DNA of 64,000 nt from Desulfosporosinus lacus DSM 15449 (GCF_900129935.1 NZ_FQXJ01000019.1:1-64000); one strand, 5' to 3'; positions 1 through 8,227 are shown, numbered from the stretch's first letter. Notes: a model not told the origin generated them from the letters alone. Numbers and translations: made by a program.

Positions 1-23
1 TAAAGGGCTATTTCCTATTTATG

Positions 24-100
24 TAAGGATAGCCTGATGACATTGGGTAGACTCCCCCACCGAAGTCTCGATGTTCAGCTTTAGCTGAACGAGTTCACTT
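24..100 (+). repeat. Solo transposon-right-end-like hairpin element, copy 1 of 3
   Basis: This belongs to a dispersed repeat seen also near 21402 and 57456. Its core is a hairpin with arms GTTCAGCT (73-80) and AGCTGAAC (83-90), followed by GAGTTCACTT. Upstream is a GGATAGC...GACTCCC segment that is also partly shared. A stem-loop followed by GTTCAC resembles the right end of IS200/IS605-type (TnpB) elements; that resemblance is from memory. No transposase is nearby. The element ends 49 bases before the next coding start. Confidence 0.55.
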
Positions 101-149
101 GGCCAATAACGATAAGGATACAGCGTTTATTTAGGAGGTCACCCTAGTT

Positions 150-365
150 TTGCCTAAGGAATTTGAAGAGACTTTAGTTACCAAACAACTGACCGTTACT
201 GTAAATAACGAAATAGCCCCGAAGTCTTCCATCGAAATCAAGGGCTCACTGGATTTTAAGACAATCGGCTTGTCTAAAGATGATATCCTCAAACTTGATC
301 CCAGAATTTCATCCATTAAAGTCACAAATGAACGTACAATTAATTTGGAAAAGTGGTCTCATTAG
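150..365 (+). CDS. Small hypothetical protein (71 aa)
   Basis: The frame opens with TTG at 150, preceded by AGGAGGT at 133-139, which is a strong ribosome binding site at good spacing. The product is soluble, rich in Lys, Glu and Thr, with no signal peptide, membrane segment or cysteine. I do not recognise the family. The gene stands alone between repeat copy 1 and a palindromic repeat at 438-516. The ribosome binding site is the main support for it being real; a remnant of a longer gene is the alternative. Confidence 0.45.
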   Translation: MPKEFEETLVTKQLTVTVNNEIAPKSSIEIKGSLDFKTIGLSKDDILKLDPRISSIKVTNERTINLEKWSH

Positions 366-437
366 CAAACGCAAAGGTAAGATGAGTTTATCCTAGCGTG
401 TCTACTGATGAATTGCAGCCTGAATTTGCCGGCACAG

Positions 438-516
438 CAGATAACAGAGGGTTTGCAACATCGGAGAGAATATGAAGGTAGTAACCCGACGTCGCAAACC
501 CTCGGGACGTTAGACG
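438..516. repeat. Palindromic MITE-like repeat, copy A of 4
   Basis: It begins CAGATAACAGAGGGTTTGC and ends GTCGCAAACCCTCGGGACGTTAGACG, so outer (AGATAAC/GTTAGAC) and inner (AGGGTTTGC/GCAAACCCT) inverted repeats can fold into one long hairpin. Three further copies lie at 1249-1327, 1992-2069 and 3383-3475. It has no coding capacity and sits just upstream of the MntA/HepT pair. Confidence 0.75.
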
Positions 517-578
517 AAAGCCCAAATAGTAGTTTTTCTTTGTGGTAAAATAAGGTATAATAAATCTGAGGTGATAAA

Positions 579-869
579 ATGCCTGCTATTGAAGATGTTT
601 TAAGTAAGAGAGAGCAAATAATTAGCTTAGCAACACAATATAAAACGCATAATGTCAAATTATTTGGCTCAGTCCTTAGAGAAGAGGAAACTCGGGAGAG
701 TGATATCGATTTTTTAGTAGAATGCCAGGATGATTGTTCTCTTTTTGATATCATCTCTTTGAAGTATGACCTTGAAGAATTTTTAGGAAGACATGTAGAT
801 ATCGTAACATATGATTCTTTGCACTGGACTTTAAAGGATAGAATTCTTCTGGAGGCCAGACCGATATGA
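579..869 (+). CDS. mntA: MntA-type nucleotidyltransferase antitoxin
   Basis: A 96-residue minimal nucleotidyltransferase. The hallmark GSX10DXD motif is exact (GSVLREEETRESDID, about residues 31-45), followed by the expected third acidic strand (HVDIVTYD). In the HepT/MntA (type VII) systems this enzyme transfers AMP to the HEPN toxin to silence it. The start ATG follows GAGGTGATAAA. The stop overlaps the downstream toxin start in an ATGA arrangement, so the two are translationally coupled, antitoxin first. The family call is secure; activity is inferred from family knowledge. Confidence 0.9.
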   Translation: MPAIEDVLSKREQIISLATQYKTHNVKLFGSVLREEETRESDIDFLVECQDDCSLFDIISLKYDLEEFLGRHVDIVTYDSLHWTLKDRILLEARPI

Positions 870-1189
870 AAGACGTTAAAGTTTTTCTCCAGAGTATATT
901 TGAATCTATTGAAAAGATAGAAAACTATACTTTCTCAGGAAAAGATGAGTTTATGAAGTCGACTCTCATTCAAGATGCGGTAATAAGGAATCTTGAGGTA
1001 ATAGGTGAAGCTACTAAGAATATTCCGCAAGATATAAAAGAACAAAATAGCCAAATTCCTTGGAGGCAAATGGCGGGGCTTCGTGACGTGCTAATACATG
1101 ATTATATGGGAATAAGTTTAAAAATTGTGTGGAATGTCGTACAAAACGAGCTACCTCAACTAAAGATTATGATCAAGAATATATTGTAA
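866..1189 (+). CDS. hepT: HepT-type HEPN ribonuclease toxin
   Basis: A 107-residue all-helical HEPN protein (DUF86). The catalytic RX4HXY motif is present as RDVLIHDY near residue 74-81, preceded by the family helix RNLEVIGEATKNIP. In this family the Arg and His form the RNase site, and the Tyr is the residue the partner AMPylates. It overlaps mntA by four bases. The motif is intact, so the module looks functional. The sequence immediately downstream is repeat copy B. Confidence 0.9.
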   Translation: MKDVKVFLQSIFESIEKIENYTFSGKDEFMKSTLIQDAVIRNLEVIGEATKNIPQDIKEQNSQIPWRQMAGLRDVLIHDYMGISLKIVWNVVQNELPQLKIMIKNIL

Positions 1190-1248
1190 TTGATTAAGCA
1201 CTGAGCAGATAATGTTCAGTGCATGTCTATATTTGGGGCTTGGGCCAT

Positions 1249-1343
1249 CGTCTAACAGCATATTCCCAAAATCTGAGAGAATATGAAGGTAGTAACCCGA
1301 CGTCGCAAACCCTCGGGAAGTTATCTGCAATATCCTATATCGG
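1249..1343. repeat. Palindromic MITE-like repeat, copy B of 4
   Basis: This copy shares its right part almost identically with copy A (GAGAATATGAAGGTAGTAAC, then CGACGTCGCAAACCCTCGG) and ends GTTATCTG. Its left arm (CGTCTAACAGCATATTCCCA) matches copy D instead of A. The tail ATATCCTATATCGG is also shared in part with copy D. It lies between hepT and the broken 3' end of the convergent GNAT toxin gene. Confidence 0.7.
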
Positions 1344-1366
1344 AGAAAAATAAAAAGCCCCAATAT

Positions 1367-1687
1367 TTAAGGGACTAAAATCTTAGCCTTGAAACACATC
1401 ATACCGCATACTGATAGCGCGAGTTCGATGTCTATTTTCTCTTCCTTATCTAATAGGAAAGAATCTGTACTCAGTGCCATATATGCGATTAGGTCAGCGG
1501 TCTGCTTATGTATTAAGAGCCTAACCTGAGATATATTTTGTTCTACATAATATTGAGCATCATTTGTTAGAAATTGATTATAATCCTCAGTTCCACAATC
1601 AAAATCCCCGAGTTTATATCCCGGGGAGTATGGAACAAGAACTACAGTTTGTAAAATATATTCGAATTCATTTTCACAATAAAACAT
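1367..1687 (-). pseudogene. 3'-truncated GNAT-family toxin (TacT-like)
   Basis: About 106 residues remain. The N-terminal half fits GNAT toxins of type II systems, with an FDCG...FL..DA segment and then a strand reading LIAYMALSTDSF. The acetyl-CoA-binding half (expected R/Q-x-x-G-x-G/A after about residue 110) is absent: after the VCGMMCF segment the frame ends at a TAA. Full proteins run about 160-180 residues. The ATG at 1687 follows the antitoxin stop by seven bases and uses AAAGGG as ribosome site. The truncated end lies next to repeat copy B. Probably non-functional. Confidence 0.65.
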
Positions 1688-1694
1688 AAGAAAA

Positions 1695-1886
1695 CTACCC
1701 TTTCGTAACAATCTTAAGGGCTTTTAATGCTTTTTGTCTTCGATCCCTATTGATATCGGGTTTCCTCAAATCAGTTACTAAATCAACTAAATCTTTACCT
1801 TTTAAAACAGGCGTTGAAGTTATCGGAGCTGCCATGAGTTTACCACTCCCTTTCTCATGCAGATGTGAATCTTTCTTAATATCCAT
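1695..1886 (-). CDS. Antitoxin partner of the GNAT toxin
   Basis: A 63-residue protein starting at ATG 1886, chosen because AAGGTGG stands eight bases upstream; a longer in-frame extension lacks such a site. Its core TPVLKGKDLVDLVTDL resembles the toxin-binding tail of small antitoxins encoded in front of GNAT toxins. No clear DNA-binding fold is visible. It is followed directly by the truncated toxin frame, the usual order. Family assignment rests on this motif and on gene order, not on a search. Confidence 0.6.
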   Translation of the reverse strand: MDIKKDSHLHEKGSGKLMAAPITSTPVLKGKDLVDLVTDLRKPDINRDRRQKALKALKIVTKG

Positions 1887-1991
1887 ATTGTACCACCTTT
1901 TCAAATTGGCTTCAAATAATAGTATTGCCGACAAAAAAGGAAGTATGACCAAAAGGCAGAATATGTTAGATATATGCAAGCTCGGATACTG

Positions 1992-2069
1992 CAGATAACA
2001 GAGGGTTTGCGACACTTTGCAAAGATGAAAGTGGTTGGGACGCGTCGCAAACCCTCGGGACGTTATCTG
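1992..2069. repeat. Palindromic MITE-like repeat, copy C of 4
   Basis: The most symmetric copy. CAGATAAC (1992-1999) is the exact inverse of GTTATCTG (2062-2069), and inside it AGGGTTTGCGAC is the exact inverse of GTCGCAAACCCT. The arms form one long hairpin around a variable centre of about 28 bases. It lies between the antitoxin promoter region and the glycosyltransferase gene. Confidence 0.8.
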
Positions 2070-2203
2070 AAACCGCTAGGAACATAAAAAGTGGACTGGA
2101 ATGTTTAGCTTATAAAAAATTTTGAAGGAAGTGGAAATATATATTTTAATGATCTTGGGTAATGTTAACCCTACGGCTTTATTATTCAAAGAGGAGAAAG
2201 AGG

Positions 2204-3346
2204 TTGAAAAATATGGATATTCTTATCATGGCATTTGCTATAATTTCTGCCTCATACTGGCTAAGCATAAGTGTGCTATGGTTTAGATATTTGAAAACCC
2301 TACCTGTTTTCAATATAAATGATTGTTCGTATTTTGAAACAAATTACCCTTTAGTATCAGTAATAATTCCAGCCTGTAATGAAGAAGAATCCATTGAACA
2401 GGCGGTTAGACAGTTAATCAGTCAAGATTACCCTCAATTAGAGGTAATTGTAGTAAATGACCGATCTACCGATAACACTGGGGTTGTTTTGGAGAAGCTT
2501 AAAGTTCAGTACCCTCAACTGAAAGTTATTACTATTTATAATTTGCCACCAAACTGGTTGGGTAAAAACCATGCTATTTTTCGGGGAGTGAAAGAGGCTA
2601 CAGGTGAGTGGTTGCTTTTTACTGACGCTGATGTCATGTTCTCTCCCAAAAGTATGAAACAAACAGTTGGTTATGCTTTGGAACACAAACTCGATCATTT
2701 TACAATTGCTCCTGATATGTATTATGGAGGTGTTTTCTACCGTGCTTTTCTTGCATACTTTGCATTTGCACTTACAGCTACGGTTATGGTTACCAAGAAG
2801 GTTGGAGTGGGTTCATTTAACTTAGTAAAAAAATCAGTATACAATGAAATAGGAGGCTATGAAATAATAGCGACACAGCCGGTTGATGACATTTCTTTTG
2901 GAAGACTCGTGGTAAATAAGGGATACAAACAGGGTTTCGGGTTGCCGAGTAAAGGCTTTATTACTGTAAAATGGTATAAAAACCTCTTTGCTGCGCTTAA
3001 GGGTTTTGAAAAAAACCTATTCGCTTCTATGAACTATAAGGTTTCAGCCGTAATAGGGTTATGCATATATAGTTTAGTTACAAATGTCTACCCTTTTGTT
3101 GGTCTGTTCTTTGGCTCAGTTTGGGCAAGAGCCTTGTGTGGTATTTCTCTCCTCAGTTTGTTTGCTGTCTACAATCACTTATCAAAGCTTTTTGATATCT
3201 CCCGTAGTTATGTTTTGTTTCATCCTATATCAGCATTGTTGTATCTTAGTGCAGTAATAAATTCAACTGTAAAGGCGCTAAGCCGAGGTGGTATAGAATG
3301 GCGGGGAACCGTTTATTCTCTGAAAGAATTAAAGAACCATAAGTAA
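2204..3346 (+). CDS. Membrane-anchored family 2 glycosyltransferase (HpnB-like)
   Basis: The catalytic GT-A domain starts PLVSVIIPACNEEESI, with the acidic nucleotide-sugar motif DRSTDNT and the DxD metal motif in FTDADVMF. A membrane segment precedes it, and two or three hydrophobic stretches follow near the C terminus, as in hopanoid- or carotenoid-associated glycosyltransferases. The donor and acceptor cannot be told. TTG 2204 is preferred because GAGGAG ends eight bases before it; ATG 2213 (AGAGG upstream) and ATG 2162 (no site) are alternatives. It stands alone between repeats C and D. Confidence 0.8.
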   Translation: MKNMDILIMAFAIISASYWLSISVLWFRYLKTLPVFNINDCSYFETNYPLVSVIIPACNEEESIEQAVRQLISQDYPQLEVIVVNDRSTDNTGVVLEKLKVQYPQLKVITIYNLPPNWLGKNHAIFRGVKEATGEWLLFTDADVMFSPKSMKQTVGYALEHKLDHFTIAPDMYYGGVFYRAFLAYFAFALTATVMVTKKVGVGSFNLVKKSVYNEIGGYEIIATQPVDDISFGRLVVNKGYKQGFGLPSKGFITVKWYKNLFAALKGFEKNLFASMNYKVSAVIGLCIYSLVTNVYPFVGLFFGSVWARALCGISLLSLFAVYNHLSKLFDISRSYVLFHPISALLYLSAVINSTVKALSRGGIEWRGTVYSLKELKNHK

Positions 3347-3382
3347 TTGACGAAAACATTTGGGTAAGTCTTTGCCGCGCAT

Positions 3383-3475
3383 CAGATAACAGCGCATTCC
3401 CAAAATCTGAGAAGGTATGAATGTTGTAACCAGACTTCGCAAATTCGCAGAACGTAATATGTCATTACGCTATCG
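3383..3475. repeat. Palindromic MITE-like repeat, copy D of 4 (divergent)
   Basis: Starts CAGATAACAGCGCATTCCCA and continues AAATCTGAGAAGGTATGAA, like copy B, but the right arm is CTTCGCAAATTCGCAGAACG and pairs with its own left arm less well. The end TACGCTATCGG echoes the tail of copy B. It lies just upstream of the phosphoesterase gene. Confidence 0.6.
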
Positions 3476-3501
3476 GAGTGGGGTTTGAAGGAGGTTTGAT
3501 T

Positions 3502-4314
3502 TTGGAAGCTAAGCTCTTATCCCGTAGAACATTTATCTTAGGTGGGATTGCAACATTATCCTATCTATATTTCGATCTCCATTCGATTGCAGTAAAACGA
3601 TATACGATTAAGATTTCTAAATTACCAGCTGAGTTCCAGGGATTCACCATTCTCCACTTGACTGATTTACATAGCAAGGAATACGGAGATAGTCAAAGAG
3701 ATTTAATCGAGTTGATTAATCGACAGCAATTTGATGCGGTTGCAATTACTGGGGATTTAGTTGATAAGAGTAACCCTAGTATGAAACCAGCAATATCATT
3801 AGTGAAAGGGTTGCAATCTAAACCGATATTTTTTGTTTCTGGAAATCACGAGTGGTGGACAAACTACCAAATCAAATCTTCCTTGGAAGACCAAGGGGTA
3901 CACATATTGGAAAACGGGCATTTCAAATATAATATAGGCAATTCTCATATTTGGATAATGGGTGTCGACGACCCCTATCTAGGAAGGGATCAGTTAGAGA
4001 GGGCAATTGCAGGTGTCTCGGATTCTGAACCAAAGGTTTTATTAGCACATGCTCCTAACATATTTTCTAAAGCTATTAATCGCAAGATAGATTTAGTTTT
4101 AGTGGGACATACCCACGGCGGACAAGTTAGACTTCCATTGGTTGGTGCAGTGGCAGTACCAGGGCAAGGACTTTTCCCTGAGTTAGATTACGGTCAATTT
4201 ACTGCCGGTTCTACTAACATGATTATTAATGGCGGTTTAGGAGAAAGCGTTCTACCAATAAGGGTTTACAATAGACCGGAAATTGTTCTGATAACCTTAG
4301 TTTCCTTTCCATAA
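3502..4314 (+). CDS. Tat-signal metallophosphoesterase (YkuE-like)
   Basis: The calcineurin-type fold is complete: TDLHS, GDLVD, GNHEWW and GHTHGG supply the two-metal site ligands. The N terminus has a twin-arginine signal (LLSRRTFILGG followed by a hydrophobic stretch), so the enzyme is probably exported folded and acts at the outer membrane face or wall. Related YkuE-type enzymes are of uncertain substrate. TTG 3502 is chosen because AGGAGG ends seven bases upstream; an upstream GTG at 3478 has no site. About 270 residues, normal for the family. Confidence 0.85.
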   Translation: MEAKLLSRRTFILGGIATLSYLYFDLHSIAVKRYTIKISKLPAEFQGFTILHLTDLHSKEYGDSQRDLIELINRQQFDAVAITGDLVDKSNPSMKPAISLVKGLQSKPIFFVSGNHEWWTNYQIKSSLEDQGVHILENGHFKYNIGNSHIWIMGVDDPYLGRDQLERAIAGVSDSEPKVLLAHAPNIFSKAINRKIDLVLVGHTHGGQVRLPLVGAVAVPGQGLFPELDYGQFTAGSTNMIINGGLGESVLPIRVYNRPEIVLITLVSFP

Positions 4315-4498
4315 ATATATTAGTATAGAAAGAAGAGCTAAACTACGTGATGTGAGCTTGAAAAAAGGCATATAAATAAAAGGTATATCTAGGTCCACCT
4401 AGAATAGTAATTTAACACCAAAATATGACTGCGGAAGAATAAACTCGGTAGATCATTCTTCGACCCGGATTTAGAAGCCATTCTGGAGGCGGTAAAAA

Positions 4499-5422
4499 AT
4501 GAATGTTTTACTTTTTGGTGGTACAGGTTTTGTCGGGAGAAACCTAATAGAAGAATTACTTATGAATGGATATAAAGTATCTGTTGTAACGAGAAATCAC
4601 CAAAAAACAGTCAACCAATTTGGCAATAAAATTCAGGTGATAGAATGGGATAATATTGCTCCTCTATCTTCAATTTATAAGTTGGATCAAATTGACTTTG
4701 TAATTAACTTAGCAGGTGAGTCAATCGGTAGTCGTCGATGGACCAATTCCGTGAAAGCCGAGATTAGAGCAAGTCGGATTAGAACGACTGGTGCAATAGT
4801 TGCTGCAATTAATAATGGTACTATTCAGCCAAAAGTTCTAATTAATGCTTCAGCCGTTGGATATTATGGGCTATGTGAGGATGAAGAGATAACTGAGTCT
4901 GCAGAAGCGGGACAGGATTTTCTAGCACAAGTTTGCCGAGAGTGGGAAAATGAAGCATACAAGGTTCAAAATACTGGAACCAGAGTAGCGACCATCCGGA
5001 TTGGCGTAGTTTTAGGAAATGAAGGTGCACTAAAGAGAATGGCATTACCGTTTAGATACTTTATCGGAGGACCATTAGGTAACGGAAATCAATGGCTCTC
5101 ATGGATACACATTCGAGATTTAACGAGTATGATAAGGTTTATAATCGAACATCAGGAGCTAGCTGGCCCTATAAATGCTGTTGCTCCAAATCCGGTAAGA
5201 ATGGGAGAATTCAGCAAGATGCTGGGTAAAGTTCTAGCTAGACCATTATGGTTACCAGTTCCGGAAATATTTTTAAAAATCGCATTAGGTCAGATGGCGG
5301 AAATGTTATTGCATGGACAAAGAGCTGTACCGAAAAAAGTACTCAGTGCTGATTTTGAATACAAGTTTCCAAAGTTAAAAGCAGCTTTAGAGAATGCTTT
5401 GGGGAACCGGAAAGGTGTCTGA
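4499..5422 (+). CDS. TIGR01777-family epimerase (YfcH-like)
   Basis: A 307-residue extended short-chain dehydrogenase. The Rossmann motif FGGTGFVGRNL is at the N terminus and NLAGESIGSRRWT matches the TIGR01777 family; the C-terminal region VLARPLWLPVPEIFLKIALGQ is the DUF1731 tail. Substrate unknown. The ATG follows GGAGGCGGTAAAAA. A short reading FFDPDLEAILEAVKNE just before and overlapping the start looks like a protein tail but has no supported gene body. Confidence 0.9.
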   Translation: MNVLLFGGTGFVGRNLIEELLMNGYKVSVVTRNHQKTVNQFGNKIQVIEWDNIAPLSSIYKLDQIDFVINLAGESIGSRRWTNSVKAEIRASRIRTTGAIVAAINNGTIQPKVLINASAVGYYGLCEDEEITESAEAGQDFLAQVCREWENEAYKVQNTGTRVATIRIGVVLGNEGALKRMALPFRYFIGGPLGNGNQWLSWIHIRDLTSMIRFIIEHQELAGPINAVAPNPVRMGEFSKMLGKVLARPLWLPVPEIFLKIALGQMAEMLLHGQRAVPKKVLSADFEYKFPKLKAALENALGNRKGV

Positions 5423-5440
5423 GAATAATATTTTTGGGAG

Positions 5441-6199
5441 ATGTTTAAGATTGGATCGAATAGTGTCGGCCGGTACATAAGATATATTGAATTAAATAGA
5501 GACAAAGTTCCTTCATTCACTGAATATCCTTTTAATTTACCAGCAATCAAGAGTTTAGACACCTTATCGTTTCATCCAAAAGTAACTTTTATTGTTGGAG
5601 AAAATGGTACTGGGAAATCAACGATCCTGGAATCTATAGCTGTGGCATTTGGATTTAATGCTGAAGGTGGGACTAGGAATTTTAATTTTGCTTCTAGAGC
5701 CACTCATTCAGACTTGAGTCAATATATAAAGGTTGTTAAAGGAGTAAAAAGACCACGAGATGGTTTTTTCTTAAGAGCAGAAAGTTTCTATAATTTTGCT
5801 ACCAATGTTGAAAAATTAAACTTGAACCACGCTTATGGCGGCCGATCGTTACATGAACAATCTCACGGGGAGTCATTCTTTGCTGTTTTCCAAAATAGAT
5901 TTTGCGGTGAAAGTTTATATATCCTGGATGAACCCGAAGCGGCTTTATCGCCTTCGCGGCAAATGTCAATGATTACAAGAATGCATCAATTAATTGAAGA
6001 AGGCTCTCAATTTATTATAGCTACTCATTCCCCAATCATAATGGCTTATCCTCATTCATTAATTTATCAAATTGAAGAGGGATTTGAACATGTAACTTAT
6101 GAAAAAACCGAACATTATCAAGTTATGCGAGCTTTTGTTAACAATACTCAGAAGATGTTAAAGCTGCTATTAGAAGACGATAAGGATGATGGTGTTTAG
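5441..6199 (+). CDS. AAA/ABC-type ATPase (COG3910-like)
   Basis: A 252-residue single-domain ATPase with Walker A GENGTGKST (about residue 53-61), a signature-like SHGESF, Walker B LYILDEPEAAL and a switch histidine in ATHSP. The architecture is that of small OLD/SMC-like soluble ATPases whose partner is unknown. It begins 18 bases after the epimerase gene. The only Shine-Dalgarno-like GGGAG touches the ATG, so the true start is uncertain. Cytosolic; no membrane partner nearby, so not an ABC transporter. Confidence 0.8.
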   Translation: MFKIGSNSVGRYIRYIELNRDKVPSFTEYPFNLPAIKSLDTLSFHPKVTFIVGENGTGKSTILESIAVAFGFNAEGGTRNFNFASRATHSDLSQYIKVVKGVKRPRDGFFLRAESFYNFATNVEKLNLNHAYGGRSLHEQSHGESFFAVFQNRFCGESLYILDEPEAALSPSRQMSMITRMHQLIEEGSQFIIATHSPIIMAYPHSLIYQIEEGFEHVTYEKTEHYQVMRAFVNNTQKMLKLLLEDDKDDGV

Positions 6200-6316
6200 A
6201 ATTGCTTCAGATATAAAGGAAATTAAAGAAACACTCAAGAACAATAATAAGATAGAACTTTAGCGCAAATAGTCCAGCGAGCATCAAAGTACGTTTAGTT
6301 AGGAGAGTTTTAAGAA

Positions 6317-6769
6317 ATGGCGTCAAATTATATACTTAGAAGAGCTGTCCACTCTGATGTTAACAGTCTCATTGGGCTGCTCGAAATCCTGTTTTCTATA
6401 GAAAGTGATTTTACAGTTGAAGAATTCAAGCAACGCAGTGGTCTTGAAATGATGCTGAATGATGATACGAGACGCTGCATTATGGTTGCGGAAATAAATC
6501 AACAGGTCGTAGGAATGTGCACTGCTCAGATTTTAGTCTCTACTGCAGAAGGCGGATTTGTAGCAGTTATCGAAGATTTGGTGGTACATAAGGAGTATAG
6601 GGGAAAAGGTATCGGTCGGGGGTTACTCTTATCTATTGAAAGTTGGGCTATTGCTAAGGGAGTAAAGCGGTTACAGCTCTTGGCTGATCGGAACAACACA
6701 GTGGCTTTGGAATTTTACAAAAGTTTGAGTTGGAAAAGTACTCAGCTCATATGTTTACACAAGAAGTAG
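6317..6769 (+). CDS. GNAT-family N-acetyltransferase
   Basis: A 150-residue GNAT protein. The acetyl-CoA pyrophosphate-binding motif is YRGKGIGRGLL (about residues 94-104), preceded by the IEDLVVHKEY strand and followed by an ALEFYKSLSW segment typical of this fold. Substrate cannot be predicted. TTAGGAGAG lies nine bases before the ATG. The preceding 117 bases after the ATPase hold no clear gene. Confidence 0.9.
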   Translation: MASNYILRRAVHSDVNSLIGLLEILFSIESDFTVEEFKQRSGLEMMLNDDTRRCIMVAEINQQVVGMCTAQILVSTAEGGFVAVIEDLVVHKEYRGKGIGRGLLLSIESWAIAKGVKRLQLLADRNNTVALEFYKSLSWKSTQLICLHKK

Positions 6770-6781
6770 TTGATATTTTTC

Positions 6782-7123
6782 ATGGTGAAAGAGGTTTTGT
6801 ACGAGAATTGTTTTTCTAAGAATGTAAAATACTATCTGGAATGGAGTATTAAGGGGACTTACACTACTTTAGCTGATCGATGGGGTGATTTTAGAAATCA
6901 GATTGACAGATTTTTGGTGTCATTAACGGAAAAAGATTTGTTTGAAGAAATTAATTATAAGAATTTATCAGGGATATCGTATTCTTTAGAATTGTGGAAA
7001 CAGATGCTTCATGTTAACAATCATTCAACTTCTCACCGAGGGCAAGTTGTCACTATGCTTAGGCAATTGAAGAAACAACCACCTTCACTGGACCTCATTT
7101 ATTATTATTTAGGAGAAAGGTAA
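6782..7123 (+). pseudogene. 5'-truncated DinB-family protein
   Basis: The C-terminal half matches DinB four-helix-bundle proteins: TLADRWGDFRNQIDRFL, then the conserved LWKQMLHVNNHSTSHRGQVVTML with the metal-ligand histidines. DinB proteins run about 150-160 residues and have a first helix carrying another metal histidine; that half is missing here, and the first 25 residues do not resemble it. The start is poorly supported by a ribosome site. Most likely a remnant after deletion, possibly still translated. Confidence 0.6.
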
Positions 7124-7215
7124 TAGGAGCAGGGGTTTCGTTAAACTATTATTAGGTTGTGTATATACGGGTTAGTATAATAGGAAATAGCTAATATCTT
7201 AAGAGAGGATAGGTT

Positions 7216-7620
7216 TTGCCGTTGTCAGTTAAGAGGGATGCTTTCAGATATTTATTCCTGGTTATAACTGTCATGATCCTTGGTTTATGCAGCAGACGTT
7301 TCTCAATATTTTTTCCGAGTTGGGTTAATTTGTATTTAGGCGATGTTTTATGGGGACTCATGATTTTTTTCTTATGCGGTTTCGCATTTAAGGCTAGTGA
7401 AACAAGAGTAGTCACAGTGAGAGCACTCTTATTTTCCTTCGGCATTGAATTTAGTCAACTATACCATTCCCAATGGATTGATTCCTTAAGGAAGACTAGG
7501 ATTGGCGGGCTAATTTTAGGGTATGGATTTTTGTGGAGTGATTTGGTTTCTTATGCCGTCGGGATTGGGGTTGGAGTTCTGATTGAGAGGTACATGTTTC
7601 AATACATTAAAAAACGTTAA
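7216..7620 (+). CDS. DUF2809 family membrane protein
   Basis: A 134-residue protein with four hydrophobic segments. Motifs of DUF2809 are visible: GLCSRRF, YLGDVLWGLM, IEFSQLYHSQWIDSLRKTR and GFLWSDLVSYAVG. Function of the family is unknown. The TTG start follows AGAGGATAGG. It is monocistronic as far as spacing shows. Confidence 0.8.
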   Translation: MPLSVKRDAFRYLFLVITVMILGLCSRRFSIFFPSWVNLYLGDVLWGLMIFFLCGFAFKASETRVVTVRALLFSFGIEFSQLYHSQWIDSLRKTRIGGLILGYGFLWSDLVSYAVGIGVGVLIERYMFQYIKKR

Positions 7621-7711
7621 AAATTTAAAAGTTTAACCATTGTCAGGCACTTTCCTTCTCTAAGTTAGATAGAATAACCCAGCAAAGTTTATGTTGGGAG
7701 GTGTCTGATTT

Positions 7712-8131
7712 ATGTATCTAAATGCTGATCATTTAACACAAGATATTTTAAAGGCGATTAATGGACAGTACAGTGCGATTGCCTGTTACACCGAGTTAGC
7801 GGCAAAAGCTCCGAACGAGGAAGAAAGAACGCAAATACATGAGATTAGGAAGGATGAGATTAACCATTATCAAGAGTTTTGTCAAATATATATAGGGATA
7901 ACAGGAACTAAGCCGATACCCCAGATAACAGAAAGCTGTCCAGTAAGCTATAAGGACGGATTACAGTTTGCTTTTAAAGATGAGCAAAATACAGTAGATT
8001 TCTATCTCGATATTGCTGGAAAAGCTCCGGACCCATATATTAAAGAAAAGTTTAAAAGAGCTGCAGCTGATGAGCAAAACCATGCTGTTTGGTTTTTATA
8101 CTTCTACACAAAGCTTTGCAACGGGAGATAA
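7712..8131 (+). CDS. Ferritin-like (rubrerythrin-type) diiron protein
   Basis: A 139-residue four-helix protein. Helix motifs with the expected carboxylate/histidine ligands are E(L)AAKAP...KDEINHYQEF in the first half and DIAGKAPDP...ADEQNHAVWF in the second, an internal duplication typical of ferritin-like domains. No rubredoxin domain is attached. Such proteins act in peroxide or oxygen protection in anaerobes, but the substrate here is inferred. GGGAGGTG precedes the ATG; a terminator follows at 8161. Confidence 0.8.
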   Translation: MYLNADHLTQDILKAINGQYSAIACYTELAAKAPNEEERTQIHEIRKDEINHYQEFCQIYIGITGTKPIPQITESCPVSYKDGLQFAFKDEQNTVDFYLDIAGKAPDPYIKEKFKRAAADEQNHAVWFLYFYTKLCNGR

Positions 8132-8160
8132 CAACAGGTAATCCAATAAATAGTCTAATG

Positions 8161-8190
8161 GTAGCCCTAGTCGGGGGCTACTATTATTTT
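8161..8190 (+). terminator. Rho-independent terminator after ferritin-like gene
   Basis: The hairpin GTAGCCCTAGTCGGGGGCTAC is followed by a T-rich stretch (TATTATTTT). It stands 30 bases downstream of the ferritin-like stop and separates it from the ABC-F gene. Confidence 0.75.
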
Positions 8191-8227
8191 GAAGACTGAC
8201 TGTAAATGATTAAAGCACAATCAGTGT

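Noticed and set aside
4430-4510. Protein-like reading FFDPDLEAILEAVKNE in front of the epimerase start
   Set aside because: No start codon or upstream body in the frame, and it runs through the epimerase start; at most a short remnant.
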